Source: Papilionanthe hookeriana x Papilionanthe teres (Eukaryota; Streptophyta; Magnoliopsida; Asparagales; Orchidaceae). From it: 64,000 nucleotides of DNA. The stretch covers positions 53,799,740-53,863,739 of the forward strand of contig CM040421.1 in the NCBI GenBank assembly GCA_022702705.1, read 5' to 3'. Within the stretch, counting starts at the first letter, position 1. Each line of letters starts with the position of its first letter. Made by a program: the position numbers and the translations under genes. The notes below the pieces were generated by a model. It was not told the origin of the DNA. It ran no database searches and was given only the letters and a program-made list of their open reading frames with translations. Shown here in pieces: positions 1-11,569 of this stretch.

Positions 1-1162
1 AGCTTCCGGCCTTGCTTAACAACTTCTCGAAAGTCTTAATAGTAAATCCCTTGAGGAGAAGTGATATCAGGCCATGGATGCTTTTAAGTAAAATGCCGAC
101 TGCATGCTGTTCTTGTAACTGTGGCTCACACTTCATACTTAGGTTCCTCCATCGAAGTATGTAGTCCACCAAGGTTTCATTCGGCTTCTGCTTCTCTACC
201 ACTAAATCACCTATAGTGATGTGGTGCTGAGCTCCGGCAAATCGCTTGATGAAGAGGTTCTCTAATTCCGAAAATGTCTTTACCGATCCGTTCGGTAATT
301 CCGCATATCAATCAAAGGCGATTCCTGACAGGCTGCTGACAAATTGTCGGAAGAGTAAAGCATCACTTCCGCAGGCATTGCAATAACTGGCACGAAAATG
401 TGCGACATGCTTGCCGAGGGTTTCCGGTTCCATCAAAGGTCTTGAACGGAGGTGGTACGAAGCCTTTCGGATATTGGATCGCGTCGAATTCTTCGAGGGT
501 ATGGTCTACCCGTTCGAATGGATGTCCCGCTCTTTGATTGTGCCAAGGCTTCTCGCATTTCGTTGTTCCACCGAAGCTCTTGATATCCTTTTCCGGAATC
601 ATACTTTGTGTTGCACCCTTCTTTAATTGATCATCCCCGTTGACGGATGTAATCTCCTTTCCTCCGTCTACAATGTGAATAACTTCCGGTGGGGTTGAAC
701 CTGACTCTGGAGAGTGGCTAGGGCTACAGCCATCTCTTCCATCCTTTTTGCCATTTGGGCGATCGTATCATCTTTCTCTTGAAGCTGCCTCCTCATCACT
801 TCCGGTTCTTCTCTTTCTGTGGCTGCAGGAGCACCTTGTGAAGCTGACGAAGCTCGTGTTTCAACCATGTTAATTTCTGCATATTCATCATCCATGAACT
901 TTGACGAGTCAACTTCATCTCCGAACTTCTCTTCTCTTTCTCTTGCTAATCGCCGAATATCAGTTCTTAGCTTTTCCATAGCATCTTCCAGTGGTCTTTT
1001 CTGTACATCCTTGCAGTTGTCATGTGATAATTGTCGGGTTTCTTTCTCATGAGTCCCCTTTACTGCGGTAGCACTTTCTTCGGACTCAAGTCTCCTAACG
1101 AGACTTTCCTTCTCAGGTTGTTGTTTTGGTCTTAATTGGCCGGTAGTGGGACGCCATACCAT
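1..1162 (-). pseudogene. Ty3/Gypsy gag remnant (coiled coil plus retrotrans_gag domain)
   Basis: Read on the minus strand, the 1162-668 part is a charged, coiled-coil-like segment (KLRTDIRRLAREREEKFGDE, then MRRQLQEKDDTIAQMAKRM). From about 600 down to 1 follows a typical plant Gypsy gag core: PPPFKTFDGTGNPRQ, then DALLFRQFVSSLSG, LPNGSVKTFSELENLFIKRF and RWRNLSMKCEPQLQEQHAV. Gag would form the nucleocapsid-like particle of the element. The gene is broken: there is a frameshift between 668 and 602, another near 395, and a stop at about 308-310 where the family has Trp in the 'FDWYAELP' motif (TGG to TGA). The zinc knuckle and pol lie beyond the window edge. It sits directly inside long LTR copy A and in the same orientation, so I assign it to that element. 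Confidence 0.85.
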
Positions 1163-1195
1163 CCTTCTAGCGACAGAAGGCCTAGGACCGGATGG

Positions 1196-2183
1196 TCACG
1201 TCGGTCGAATGCTTTGGAAGGTGGTATCCTCACGATCCGTAAACACTGAAACAACAACGGGTGGACTAGCCTTCATCTTCTTATTTGGCCCTTCGCGGCG
1301 ATAGCGAGATTCTACTCGCGGCCTAAGACGGGATTTGGCCGGCACCCGCCCTATCCTTCTTAAAATTTCCGATACGGGGCATTTTTCTTTCTTTGCTAAC
1401 TTCTCGATCACGGTACCGTAGTCGGGCGAATGGTGTAATCCTAGCCCTTTTCTTCTGCTTGTCGCTATAGTATGCGGGTCGAGGTAATGTAGAAGCAATC
1501 CTGCGGACATTTTCCTCGTCGAGTTGCGGCGGAGAGGGGATGGAATCTACTTCCTTCCAAGAGGGGTGTATATTCGGGCAATGGTATGTATTCGGGTAGT
1601 GGTGTGTACTCGGGGATCTCTTCTGAAAGTGACTTCGGCGGCTCGCAGCCTTCCTGGCAATCTTCCTACCTCTGTTTCTTCTCTGAGTCCGTGTTAGGGG
1701 TGGAACCCTTGAGCTGGACCCAACTTCAAAAACAGAAGGTCTTGCACGGAAATCTGTACCCTCCACGGTAACATGCTCGTCACAAATTTGAACTTCCTTC
1801 CCCTTCAGTTTGGCGGGAGCCGGGGTAGGTGCAGAGACGACTAGACCAGTGGGGGTAGAGATAACAGTCCTCCTTTGGACGGCGGTATTCCTCTCGAGTG
1901 GAACCCTTTGCAGGGGAGGAAATTCTTGAGTTGACTTAAGGTTGAACTCAATCATGGGTTTCTCGGTTACGGCACTTTGTCCATTAGTGCGAAGAGAGTA
2001 ACGTCGGCCGAACTTGACATTTGTGTTCTCGAATCCTTGTCCAAACCGGATGATCCCATTGTCGGGCGGCTCATCCTTGTAAACGGCGAAGTCCGGTCCG
2101 TTGGTGAAGGAGAAAATCGGCTTTGGGGCTTCCATTTCGCGGGGTAGATTCGATTGTCGGTCCCGAGTTATGCTTCTTCTCAT
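1196..2183 (-). pseudogene. 5' leader ORF upstream of gag in the long-LTR Gypsy element
   Basis: A 286-codon frame starts with Met at 2183 and reads through a basic, low-complexity segment (TRTQRRNRGRKIARKAASRR at about residues 164-183). A second frame (1510-1196) appears to take over at about 1450 with better protein-like character (DYGTVIEKLAKKEKCPVSEI), implying a frameshift. That frame ends at TGA 1196-1198 but continues in phase into the gag frame at 1162, again compatible with a Trp or Arg codon turned to stop. I do not recognise a domain. Its position between primer site and gag resembles the extra 5' ORF of Tat/Ogre-type elements, but homology is not shown. It may simply be the gag N-terminus. 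Confidence 0.6.
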
Positions 2184-2623
2184 CGGGATGAAAAGAAAGG
2201 AATCGAAAAGAGTCTAAACACATTCTTGTTCATGTATATTTGTTAAAAGAGTCATTCATTAGAGGGTTTATTTATTTAGAACGGAATGTTCAAAGGTGTA
2301 GAGAAGGTAATGAATTTGATTCGAGTTGGAAAGGAAAAGAAAGTCTTATGCAAGACTTCTCGACTCGAAGGATCACTCTAAACTAACACTTATTGGGGGT
2401 CCGCCCCACCTCGGAAATGAGGTAAAAGGATCTCGGAACCTCTATGTTTAGGGGTGTCTAAACGGTGGCTCCTAAATCCGAGAGAATGTTGGCTATACTC
2501 GTTCAAGGTAGGAATGAACATAGTATTCCAACGGAAAGAAGGGTAGTTTGATTCATTAGGGACATGGATACACTACCGATTTTTGAAAGCGGAACTATGC
2601 GAAAAAATGGAGAGAGGAATTCA

Positions 2624-2641
2624 TCCCACGTGAGTCGCCGG
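2624..2641 (-). other. Primer-binding site, tRNA-Arg-like
   Basis: On the minus strand the sequence CGGCGACTCACGTGGGA lies 4 nt inside the putative LTR end at 2646. It resembles the TGGCGACTC... primer sites that Tat/Ogre-type Gypsy elements use with tRNA-Arg. The spacing and the correctly oriented gag beyond it support the call; the exact tRNA is inferred from memory of the family. Confidence 0.6.
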
Positions 2642-4752
2642 AAATTGTGCGGCTTATTTTTGAGTTATGTGTTTTATTTGGAAAGGGGGTCGCCTACGAA
2701 ATTGTCGGCGAATTTTAATTTAATTTAAATAAATAATTTGAAAAGTAGTATTTGATTTTGAAAATAATTTTAAATTTGAAAATTTTAAGATATGAAATCG
2801 AAGCCGATCTCACATTCCGAATAGTTTATATAAACGAGCATCGCACTATAAACCGTGTATCTATCCCGAAGAATAGACACACTTGCTTGATAATGAGGCT
2901 CGATTAAATAAACTAGAGAATTTTGTGACATCCGTTTGGTACTGCGAACCAATTTTATAAGCCGACAAATTCCCTCGTTTAATATGAAAACATTAAACAG
3001 GGTTTATATTACCTACGTTCTTAAAATTCCCTATAAGGGCAAGCCCCTATAGTTAATTACATCTTAAGTGACGGGAATCACCTAAGAAAACTCTCGATAA
3101 TAATCAGTAGTTCTGCTCTCAAGAATTTCAAAGTTTAAGTTTTCAATGGATTGAATTTTGGAATTTCAATAGGGAATGGATCAAATTTGGAACATTTTAT
3201 TTTGGGAATTCGAAGGAAGAGAGGTAGGAGAAATCACAGATTCGAAGCGAACTTCGGTAATTTCCCGACTATCCTATTGTTTGGCTTGAATTTAGGAAAG
3301 TCCTAATGTTTATTTAATGTTTTGATCTTGCCAATTTTAATTAGTTAGGACTTATATTTGTATGATAAAATCATACAAATAGCCTCGAAGATGTGAGGGT
3401 TTATGTCATATCGGACGACTACCTCGGAGTCCTAAGACCGGCTAGGTCTTAATTTGCAATGCAAATGCCTAACAGAAGGTTGAGGATTTATGTTGCACTA
3501 GGCAAACTACCTCGAAGTCCTATGGCTTGGTTATTTAGTTCTAAGGAAAGTTTTGCTGATGTAGATTTCAGTTTTGCTGACGACGATGGCCGTGCTGGCC
3601 CACCATGCTCCGAGCTCCTTGTTGTTGTAGTGGTTTAGTTTTAGAAGTCATAAATCGGGAGATGAGAAAAGTGTTCCGGTTTAGAGAAAATCTTAAAGTC
3701 CAGGTGTTTTTAATATTTTGATTAAACAAATCTTAAAGTTGATTATAACAACACCGGTTAAGATCCCACGGTTCCATCCTTCCGGCATCGTTATTTTTAT
3801 CGGATTCACTTAGTCCAGATGAATTTGCTAAACTCAATCGAATGAGTTCCACACTTTCATTTAGACCGTGGGAAATTCCGTTAGCAACACATAGGTTACA
3901 TCATTCGAGGTATTCCCGATCATCCAACAAGACGTTTTAATTTAGTTGTAGTTGTAGTTTTGTTATTCTGTTTGTGATTAAATTTTGAGTTGTCTTATAT
4001 TTTGAAATGTTGTGGCGGTGAATTTTATCTTGTAATGACTTTTAATTTAATTTTGGTTTCAGTTTTAGGGACTATCCTAAAGGTGTGGGTTTTCATGCAA
4101 CAGTTGTTTATCATGCAAGAAAAGTAAGTGCGATGCGATTAAATAAATTGCAATAAAGTAAATTGCAATAAAATAAAAACGTACCTGGAGGGTCTTCCCG
4201 TCATCCCAAGCTGCACTTAAAACACAGTTAGAATATTTAACCATTTAAAGTAAGTTCCTAGGTAAAGCTTAAGGGAAGGGTTATGGTTTTCTACCAAGTT
4301 CCTAATCCTATAGCTAGTTATTTCCTATGACGTCTAGGTTCTTGTATTTTGGTTTGAGGACGATTTTCTTCATCAAAGAACAATTAAGTTCAATCGTTCT
4401 TATAAATATCCTGTCATATCGAGGAAGTGCTTAAGACGAATCTTAAACATCTTTTCAATATTTTTAGGATTATTCAAAGTCTAAATGAATTTAATTATAC
4501 AAATGAATTAATCGTCCGGGAGTTCAAGTTTGTTGTCTTGCTCAGTGAATTAGGACATTTGAATATCCTATAAGTGAAGTAACACTTCACTTAATGTTCC
4601 GTTTAGGAATTATGACAACAAAAGCTTTCGAGGGCGAATGGATGTTCGAATGGTTTATGATTTAATTTTAGTTGATGGATTTAAGTTTGTAATAGTATTC
4701 AAGTTGTTTTAGATTTATTTTTTAATGATTTCATTTAGGTGTTGTTAAATGA

Positions 4753-5092
4753 TTTTAATTTAAATTAATCCAATTTAATTTTAATTCAATTTAATTTAAT
4801 TTTAATTTAATTTTAATTTAATTTTGATTTTAATTTAATTTAATTTAATTTAATTTAATTTAATTTAATTTGATTTAATTTAATTTAATTTAATATGTTT
4901 TAATTTAATTTAATTTAATTTAATTTAATTTAATTTAATTTAATTTAATTTAATTTAATTTAATTTTAATTTGATTTAATTTAATTTAATTTAATTTATT
5001 TTAATTTAATTTAATTTAATATGTTTTAATTTAATTTAATATAATCTAATTTAATTTAAATTTTAATTTGATTTAATTTTTAATTTTAATTT
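4753..5092. repeat. (AATTT)n pentanucleotide expansion
   Basis: About 340 bp of nearly pure TTTAA/AATTT repeats, with occasional variants such as ATGTTTTAATTT. It lies inside LTR copy A. The equivalent places in copies B (near 17,700) and C1 (near 58,700) lack the expansion, so it arose after the copies diverged. Confidence 0.9.
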
Positions 5093-7708
5093 AATATTTT
5101 ATTTTAAAAGGGTTTGATTTAAATAATTTAATTTAATTCAATTTAATGATTAAGTCTTTTAGCATTTTTAAATCTTAAATTTGAATTATCATTTTAATTA
5201 GTAATTAAATATTATTGAGATGATTAATTTAGGGATTCTTAAAATAAAGAACAAATTTCTTCCTAGTAACATCCCTATTTTAATAATTCCAATTTTATTA
5301 TTCTTCCAAATTTAATTAATCATTTTAATTAAAGTTTATTTTAATTATTTTTAAATTGTTTAGTAGGTTTCTACTCTTTAATTATTTAAATTTCAATCAT
5401 CCAAATCAGATTAGAATCAAATATTTTACTCTTTCATTTTATTAAGCCTAAAGTTTTAATTAAGGGTTAAAATTTTAATTACCATTTTGCCCTTCAAGCT
5501 TAATAATTTCATAACTCACTAGATTGAGCTCAAATGAATTTGAAATTTTTATGTGACTTCACTCATATGTCAATAAAGACATTAGAGGAGAAAATGTGAT
5601 TTTTCTGTATTTAATTTATTTATGTAATTATTTTTGGTGGAAAATAAGGATATCCAAGGAAATTTTAATAATATGACCAAAGGAAAGTTTCTGTCCTTAA
5701 GAAAATTATGGGACATTTCTAATGACCAGAGGACCACTTGGACCAATTTTGGTGATTTTTTTAATTATATTATTTTTATTATAATTATTTTGAGTTTTGG
5801 GGTATTAATTAATTCAAAAATAAAATAAAGTTTGAAAAATGAATTTTATATTTTTCAAAAATCTCTCTGATATCAAGGAAATCAGAGAATCAATTTTTAC
5901 AATTTTCTAATTTTTCTTTGAGTTATTAAAATTATTTTAGTGGGAATGCTAGAAAATACATTTTTTTAATTTTAAAATTACCTTAGGGCTTTAAAATTTA
6001 ATATCTCATCATAGAGACTTAAGAAAAATATGGGATTTGTTCCTAAGTGATTAAAATTCAAAATGTGACATTTTGGTGAATTTTATTATTTTTGTGATTT
6101 TTATTATTTTATTAATTATTAAAATAATACAAAAAATCAACTTTTTTAGAAAATTACAATTTTAATTTTCTTAAATTTCCCTAATATCAGAGAGGCTCCA
6201 AAACCAATTTGGTGAATTTTTGAAAAGCATTTTGAAAGTTATGAATTTTTAAAGTTTAAATTGGCTAAATGGCTTAATCAACCCATTTAGTAGAGCTAAC
6301 CAAGTCCAATTAACTTCAAATTTTTATGGTGGGTTCCTCTGATCCTAAAGGTCAGTGGAGAATTGATTTCAAGTCAATTTGATGTATGGTTAGCTCTAAT
6401 TAATTAAAGACCTATTTTGGGTGTTTAAGCCAATTAGGGTCATTCCAAGTGAATTAATTCAAAACCTATTTTTCCTAGGGTCCTGCTGGTCATAAGAAAC
6501 ATTACCAAATTTTCCTAGAATTTATTTCACAACATGCTAATTATTAGATTTAAAATACTCAAAACGAGTAACATGAACTTGAAAAATCAATAACTTCTCA
6601 TAGGGATGGCCTCGACTTTGGAAAATTCGGGGAATGTTCCTAAATTCGGAGGCTTCAAAAGCCCTATGGTCTCATGCCATGGTGAATTTTCTATATGCAT
6701 GGAGAATTAAAACAATGCAGATAGTAAATAAATCATTAAAAATAAAATACTTAATGAAATTAAATGATTTCTTTTCCACATTATTCTCCTCTGTTCACTG
6801 AGCAAGAGGGTATTTTTATTTTATTTTTAGGATTTTTCTATACAAAGTTATGAATTTTCAAAGTTCTGATAATTAAATAAATAGAAAATAGCCCTAATTT
6901 CCTACTTATCCACGCGGCGCCACGCCAACCTCGGCAGCTCCGAAAGGCCACGCGTCGTCTCCCCGATTCGGCGCGCGCCATCCAGGCTCGGCGTTCCGGG
7001 GCCCGCGGTTCATGCACCATTGCGGCTGTCCGGCTCGATCCGGACCGTCCGCTCGATACACGCTCGATCCAGACGGCTCCCGGTCATCGTCTACGGCGGG
7101 TGTGCACCCGTGACCGTCAACCTTCTAACCCTAAATTCTCACTCGATTCTCAATGGATTTTTGTGTTCTTATGCTCTATGGATTCGTCTTGAGGAGACGA
7201 ACACATCCATACGGTAAACATGTATTTAAATTGACTCAAATTAAATGGAGAATCTCTGTAAGCTCGGGAAGAAGAGTGAGTCCATACCTTTGCTCAGAGA
7301 AGTGAAGCTTCGATCTGAGAGTTGTGTCACCTTCGATTGGGTCCAAGTAAGCTCCAGATGAAGTCCCTTGGCACAGTGAATTGTCTAGCTATGAAAGTCA
7401 CCACAGCTCGATCACAAAGCTTGGAGTACGGAACGGATGGGTGGCTCGGAGAGGGGCTTTTGCTGGTGGACTTCTTCCTTGGTCCGGTGAAGGTGTAGGA
7501 CCAATCAATTTGGGGATTGGCTCACTGTGGAGAAGTGTCCTTGTTTTGGGCTTGGATTTCAACTACGAAATTGAGCTCGCGAGAGGAAATGGCAGGGGGA
7601 TTTCGGTGGGGATCAAGTTCTCTATGTGTGGGGAGTAGCACTGGAACAATTTTGGCGAGTTTCCTTAAGTTTTGTTTCAACACCCCTCATGGCCGAGAGG
7701 AGGTGGTG

Positions 7709-7716
7709 TTTAAATA
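7709..7716 (-). promoter_or_regulatory. LTR copy A TATA-like box
   Basis: Minus-strand TATTTAAA. It aligns with TATAAAAT in copy B (20,403-20,410) and copy C2 (61,165-61,172); downstream sequence is also shared between B and C2 (GTGCTGAAAATTTCT). This fixes the transcription direction of copy A as minus, towards gag. Confidence 0.6.
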
Positions 7717-8379
7717 GGATAGGGTGGAGGGCCTCCTGGGGGGTTTAATGGTTGGGATCGACCTGCTCTGGTGAGGAGAAGAACAGTCGCAATGGCCATT
7801 TGGAGTGAGGCGGCTCGATAAGGTGGAATTCCAAAATTTGGCTCCTCCCAAGGTCTCGTCCATGGTGTTTTCCGACGACCCGGGCGGTGGCGGCGAGCAT
7901 GGGTCACTCTCGGGTCCGAGGTGGGTAAGGGTCGGAGGTTTGTGCGGTCAATTAGCCATGGACATGTGTAAAGGGTTTGAATCGAAGTGGAATGGGAAAG
8001 GGCTAGTTTTGGGTCTAAATGGGTCAACCCTTGGTTTTGGGTTAGGTTCACCCTCCAAAGCCAATTTGGGGTCGAAGGGAAAGTCACTTGGATAAGCTTG
8101 ATTAGTGGGGTCGAGTCACAATCCAAGTACAATTAAGCTTAAGCAAGATTTAGGGGAGACATGGGAGTGGTTAATCACTCTTAAGAGAATCATTAAAGGG
8201 TCCCCTCTTCTTGCCATTTTGGGTATGGTGAAGTGTCCAAGGCTTTCATGGCTCACATGTGGCTCATCCATGACTTCATGGCTCACCTTTGGCTTGGGAA
8301 AAGTTAAGTCAATTTCATGGAAAAGGATTTAAGAAAATTTTGGTATTTTTATGGGAATTTGTATGGGGCTTGATTTGGA

Positions 8380-9480
8380 ATTGTTTAATTGATGATTTTG
8401 AAACTTAGGGGTGATTTTGATTAAATGGATGATGAGGGGAAGTGCCATGTGGGCTTTGGATGAATTTGGGCTTTTGAATTTGAAGGAAGTGGGCTTTTAG
8501 GAAGGTTTAAGGGAAATGGGCTTTTTGATTTTAAGATGGGCATTTGGGTGAAAATTTTGTGAAGGACCATGTCAAATAAATGTTACAATTGGTTTAGGGA
8601 TGTTTCATGAATGGTTTGGAGTCAATTTGGTGTGATTTGGAATTGAATTGGTTTGAATTTGGGTTCATTTGGTAAGTGGGCCAATGTAGGTCAAATTGGG
8701 CTAACTTGGGCCAATGTTGGGCTAGGGTTGAAATTGATGTAAAATTAATGTTGGGAAATGTTTATGGGAGTGTTTTAAAGAGGTTTTGGCTTTGGTTGGG
8801 TTTTGATTTTGGGGTTTGGGTCTATTTGGGCTAGGTTTAGGTTTAGGTCAAAATTGGGCCTTTTAGCTTTGGGTTGAATTTGAGTGGGGTTTGGGTCTAA
8901 ACTTTGGGCAAATCATGTTAGTGTTTTGTTTATGGGGATGTTAAGGAAGGTTTAGAAAAGATTTGGGGTTAATTGGAGTTGAATTGGGTGAGTTTGGGCT
9001 AAGTTTGGGTCATGGGTCCAAATTGGGCTTTAAGGCCAAAAGTAAAATTGGATCCAAATTTCAATCAAATTTGACTTGAATTTGGTCTAGATTGGTGTTG
9101 TGAATGTTGAATTGAAGTTTAGAATTGAATTGGACCAGAGTTTGAGTCAATTGGGTAGGTTTGGTTTGACATTGGGTTCATTTTGGGTTAAAATGGGTCA
9201 AATTGGGGGTTTTGATAAAAGTGGGGTAAATTGATAAAATTGGCCCATGGTGTAGTTGAACAAAATGAAATTGGAAATATTTGGGATTTTTTGGAATTTT
9301 CTGGGAATTTTCTGAATTTTTGGATTTTTTGGCTAAGAGGGGCATTTTGGGTATTTGGAGGGTATTGAGAGGTATTTTTGGAATTTTGGTATTTTTGGGT
9401 ATGGATGATTAATTTGAGTAATGTGGGAATGTTTGGGATTGATTTTGAGGAATTTTGGGTAATTTAGGTGATTTTGCAAA
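8380..9480. repeat. Degenerate GGGTCAAATTGGG-type repeat in U3
   Basis: Over 1 kb composed of loose repeats around TTTGGGTCAAATTGGGCT, strongly G+T-rich on the plus strand. The same texture occurs in copy B (20,800-21,900) and, as its complement, in C2 (60,360-60,900). It lies upstream of the LTR TATA box. No conserved ORF was seen. Confidence 0.7.
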
Positions 9481-10086
9481 TTTTGGATGGTTTCGAGGGT
9501 TTTGGGTAAGTTAGCGGGTGTAGGGTCCGGGGGTCAAAAATTGAAAATTTGGAAAATTGAAGTTTGGGTGAATGTAAGTGGAATGAAATCATTTTGGTTG
9601 AGCCATGAAGCCATATCAAGCCCACATGAGCCATGAAGGGACTCATTTGAGGCATCCACTATGTTGTTCCTAACCCTCTAGCCGAGGGCTTAGGGGTTAA
9701 GGACCATCCATGTGAATCACCTTCATGAGTCGGGAGGTCCGGTTGGGTGTGGGTGTGGTCTTAAGAGGTGTGTGAAAGTGTAGTGTATAGGTGTTGTGTG
9801 TGTGTAAGCCAACCCTTCACTGCAGACAGGCCACCTGAGGCGATCCTAAGGCCAAAGAGTCCCATAGGAACTCATCCTTTAAACTTCCACATTTGATTTC
9901 AACCCTCTAGGTGATTAGGGGTCTACAATCAAGTTTGTCGAGTTTGCGGGGAGTTAAGAAGTGGTTTGAATTTCTAAGTGGTGGGTCCCAATTCTAATCC
10001 TCTAGGATAGTCAAAGGAAAAGCCTAAGGCTAGATCCTAAGTACTACAGAGAAGAAGAGAAGACCTCATCAAAAATGAGGTCAACA

Positions 10087-11109
10087 TGGCCTACTCTTTT
10101 TAGAGATGTTTATATATATATATCAAAACTTGCGATAAATGCCAACGAGTAGGTAATATATCTAGAAGAAATGAAATGCCTCTAAATTTTATATTAGAAG
10201 TTGAAATTTTTGATGTTTGGGGATTAGATTTCATGGGACCATTTATACCTTCATTTGGAAACTCATATATATTAGTTGTTGTTGATTATGTTTCTAAATG
10301 GATTGAAGCACAAACCTTACCTCGATGTGATGCTAAGAGTGTTTCAAGATTTTTAATGAAAAATATTTTTACAAGATACGGAATGCCGAGAGTGATTATC
10401 ATCGACGGAGGATCCCATTTTAGGAACAAATATATTCACAAATTAGTAGAAAAATTCAACATTATTCATAAAATTTCAACTGCTTATCATCCACAAACCA
10501 ATGGATAATCTGAAGTTTCTAATCGAGAAATTAAACGAATTTTAGAAAAAACTGTAAACCCTAATCGATTAGATTGGTCTACAAGACTAGACACTGCATT
10601 ATGGGCATACGGGACTGCTTATAAAACTCCGATTAGAATGACTCCTTACAGGCTTATTTATGGAAAAACTTGTCACTTACTAGTTGAATTAGAGCACAAA
10701 GCATATTGGGAGATTAAAGAATTTAATTATAATTTAAGAGAAGCTGGTAAGAAGAGATTATTACAGATGAATGAATTAGAAGAATTAAGAAAAGAATCTT
10801 ACAATAACGATAGAATCTATAAAGAGAAAATAAAAATTATGGCATGATCAAAAGATTAAACAGAAAAATTTTGAGCAAGGACAAGAAGTTTTGCTCTATA
10901 ATACAAGATTAAAACTATTTCATGGAAAATTGAAATCTCGATGGTTAGGACCTTTCACTATAATTCAAATATTTACTTACAGAACTATAGAATTTGAAGA
11001 TCCAAAGACTGTACACAAATTTAAAGTAAATGGACATAGAGTAAAACCATATTTTGAAGGAAGAAGGCCCAATTTTGAAGAGGTTTTAATGTTTAGCCAA
11101 CTTGATTAA
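10087..11109 (+). pseudogene. Athila-like integrase, 3' half of pol
   Basis: The sequence opens at the copy A boundary with WPTLFRDVY, then the zinc-finger tail (TCDKCQRVGNISRRNEMP) and the DDE core: Asp in WGLDFMGPF, Asp in IIDGGSHF, and Glu in the SNREIK segment after a stop at 10,506. The C-terminal part (LYNTRLKLFHGKLKSRWLGP) ends at 11,109. Breaks are a frameshift inside a TATATATATATA run at 10,110-10,122, the TAA at 10,506 and a frameshift near 10,845. Integrase would insert element cDNA into the host genome; this copy cannot. The tail contains CGTTAAACCAAGCGCTTTAT and GGGAGGCAACCCA, a block common after pol in Athila-type elements. The 5' part is left of copy A, which appears to have inserted into it. 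Confidence 0.9.
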
Positions 11110-11330
11110 CAACCAGAATAGGTCGGGCTGACAACGTTAAACCAAGCGCTTTATGGGAGGCAACCCATAGTAGTCTTAAATTATAGTTTATTTACTTGAT
11201 TTATTGATAATTATAGTATAAATGAATTCTACTACTCATATTTATCTTTATAATCATCACAATATTAAGAGTAACAAAAGAAATTAAAAATTTTGGGAAC
11301 AAAAGCGAAACTGGGCAAATTTACCTTAGC

Positions 11331-11497
11331 TCGCCGACGGCGAGATCGATGCCGCCGACAGCGTTAATTCATTTTAAAATTATAACTATCCCGCCGACGG
11401 CGATATCGTTACCACCGACGGCGATACTCGTACAATAGCGGTTTTAGGGAGTTATTTTGGCGGTTTTTGGCGATTCTAAGTGTTTTTCTCTATATAA
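11331..11497 (+). promoter_or_regulatory. GC-palindrome cluster with TATA box ahead of post-pol ORF 1
   Basis: CTCGCCGACGGCGAG at 11,331-11,345 is a 7+1+7 perfect inverted repeat. It is followed by GCCGCCGACAGCG, CCGCCGACGGCGATATCG and ACCGACGGCGATA variants up to 11,430. TATATAA lies at 11,491-11,497, 73 nt before the first ATG at 11,570. The same palindromes occur in the LTR upstream of its TATA box. Promoter function is inferred. Confidence 0.5.
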
Positions 11498-11569
11498 GAC
11501 GCCTAGAACTCGAAATCTTCACTTTCTATTTCTTAGAAACGAATAGAAACTCCACCAAAATAAGAAATT

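Larger units (their letters stand above)
2646..10086 (-). mobile_element. Very long Gypsy LTR, copy A (about 7.4 kb)
   Basis: Bounded on the plus strand by TGTGCGG at 2646 (4 nt from the primer site) and GGTCAACA at 10086; it then passes abruptly into integrase sequence. The same series of blocks recurs colinearly at 17,169-22,413 (copy B) and 56,750-60,240 (C1), and inverted at 60,240-63,555 (C2). Shared landmarks include a block ending GACATCCGTTTGG (about 2930), GTACCTGG.GGGTCTTC (about 4185), GGAGAAAATGTGATTTTTC (about 5587), CACATTATTCTCCTCT near 6779 and a GC-rich block at 6910-7110. A TATA box on the minus strand divides it into a U3 of about 2.4 kb and an R-U5 of about 5 kb. Short ORFs inside (for example 7381-8332) are not conserved between copies and I do not call them genes. 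The outer mate LTR lies left of the window. Confidence 0.75.

Noticed and set aside
7381..8332. Several ORFs in a moderately GC-rich stretch, possibly a small host gene
   Set aside because: They lie inside the long LTR and are not conserved in frame or sequence at the equivalent places in copies B and C2.
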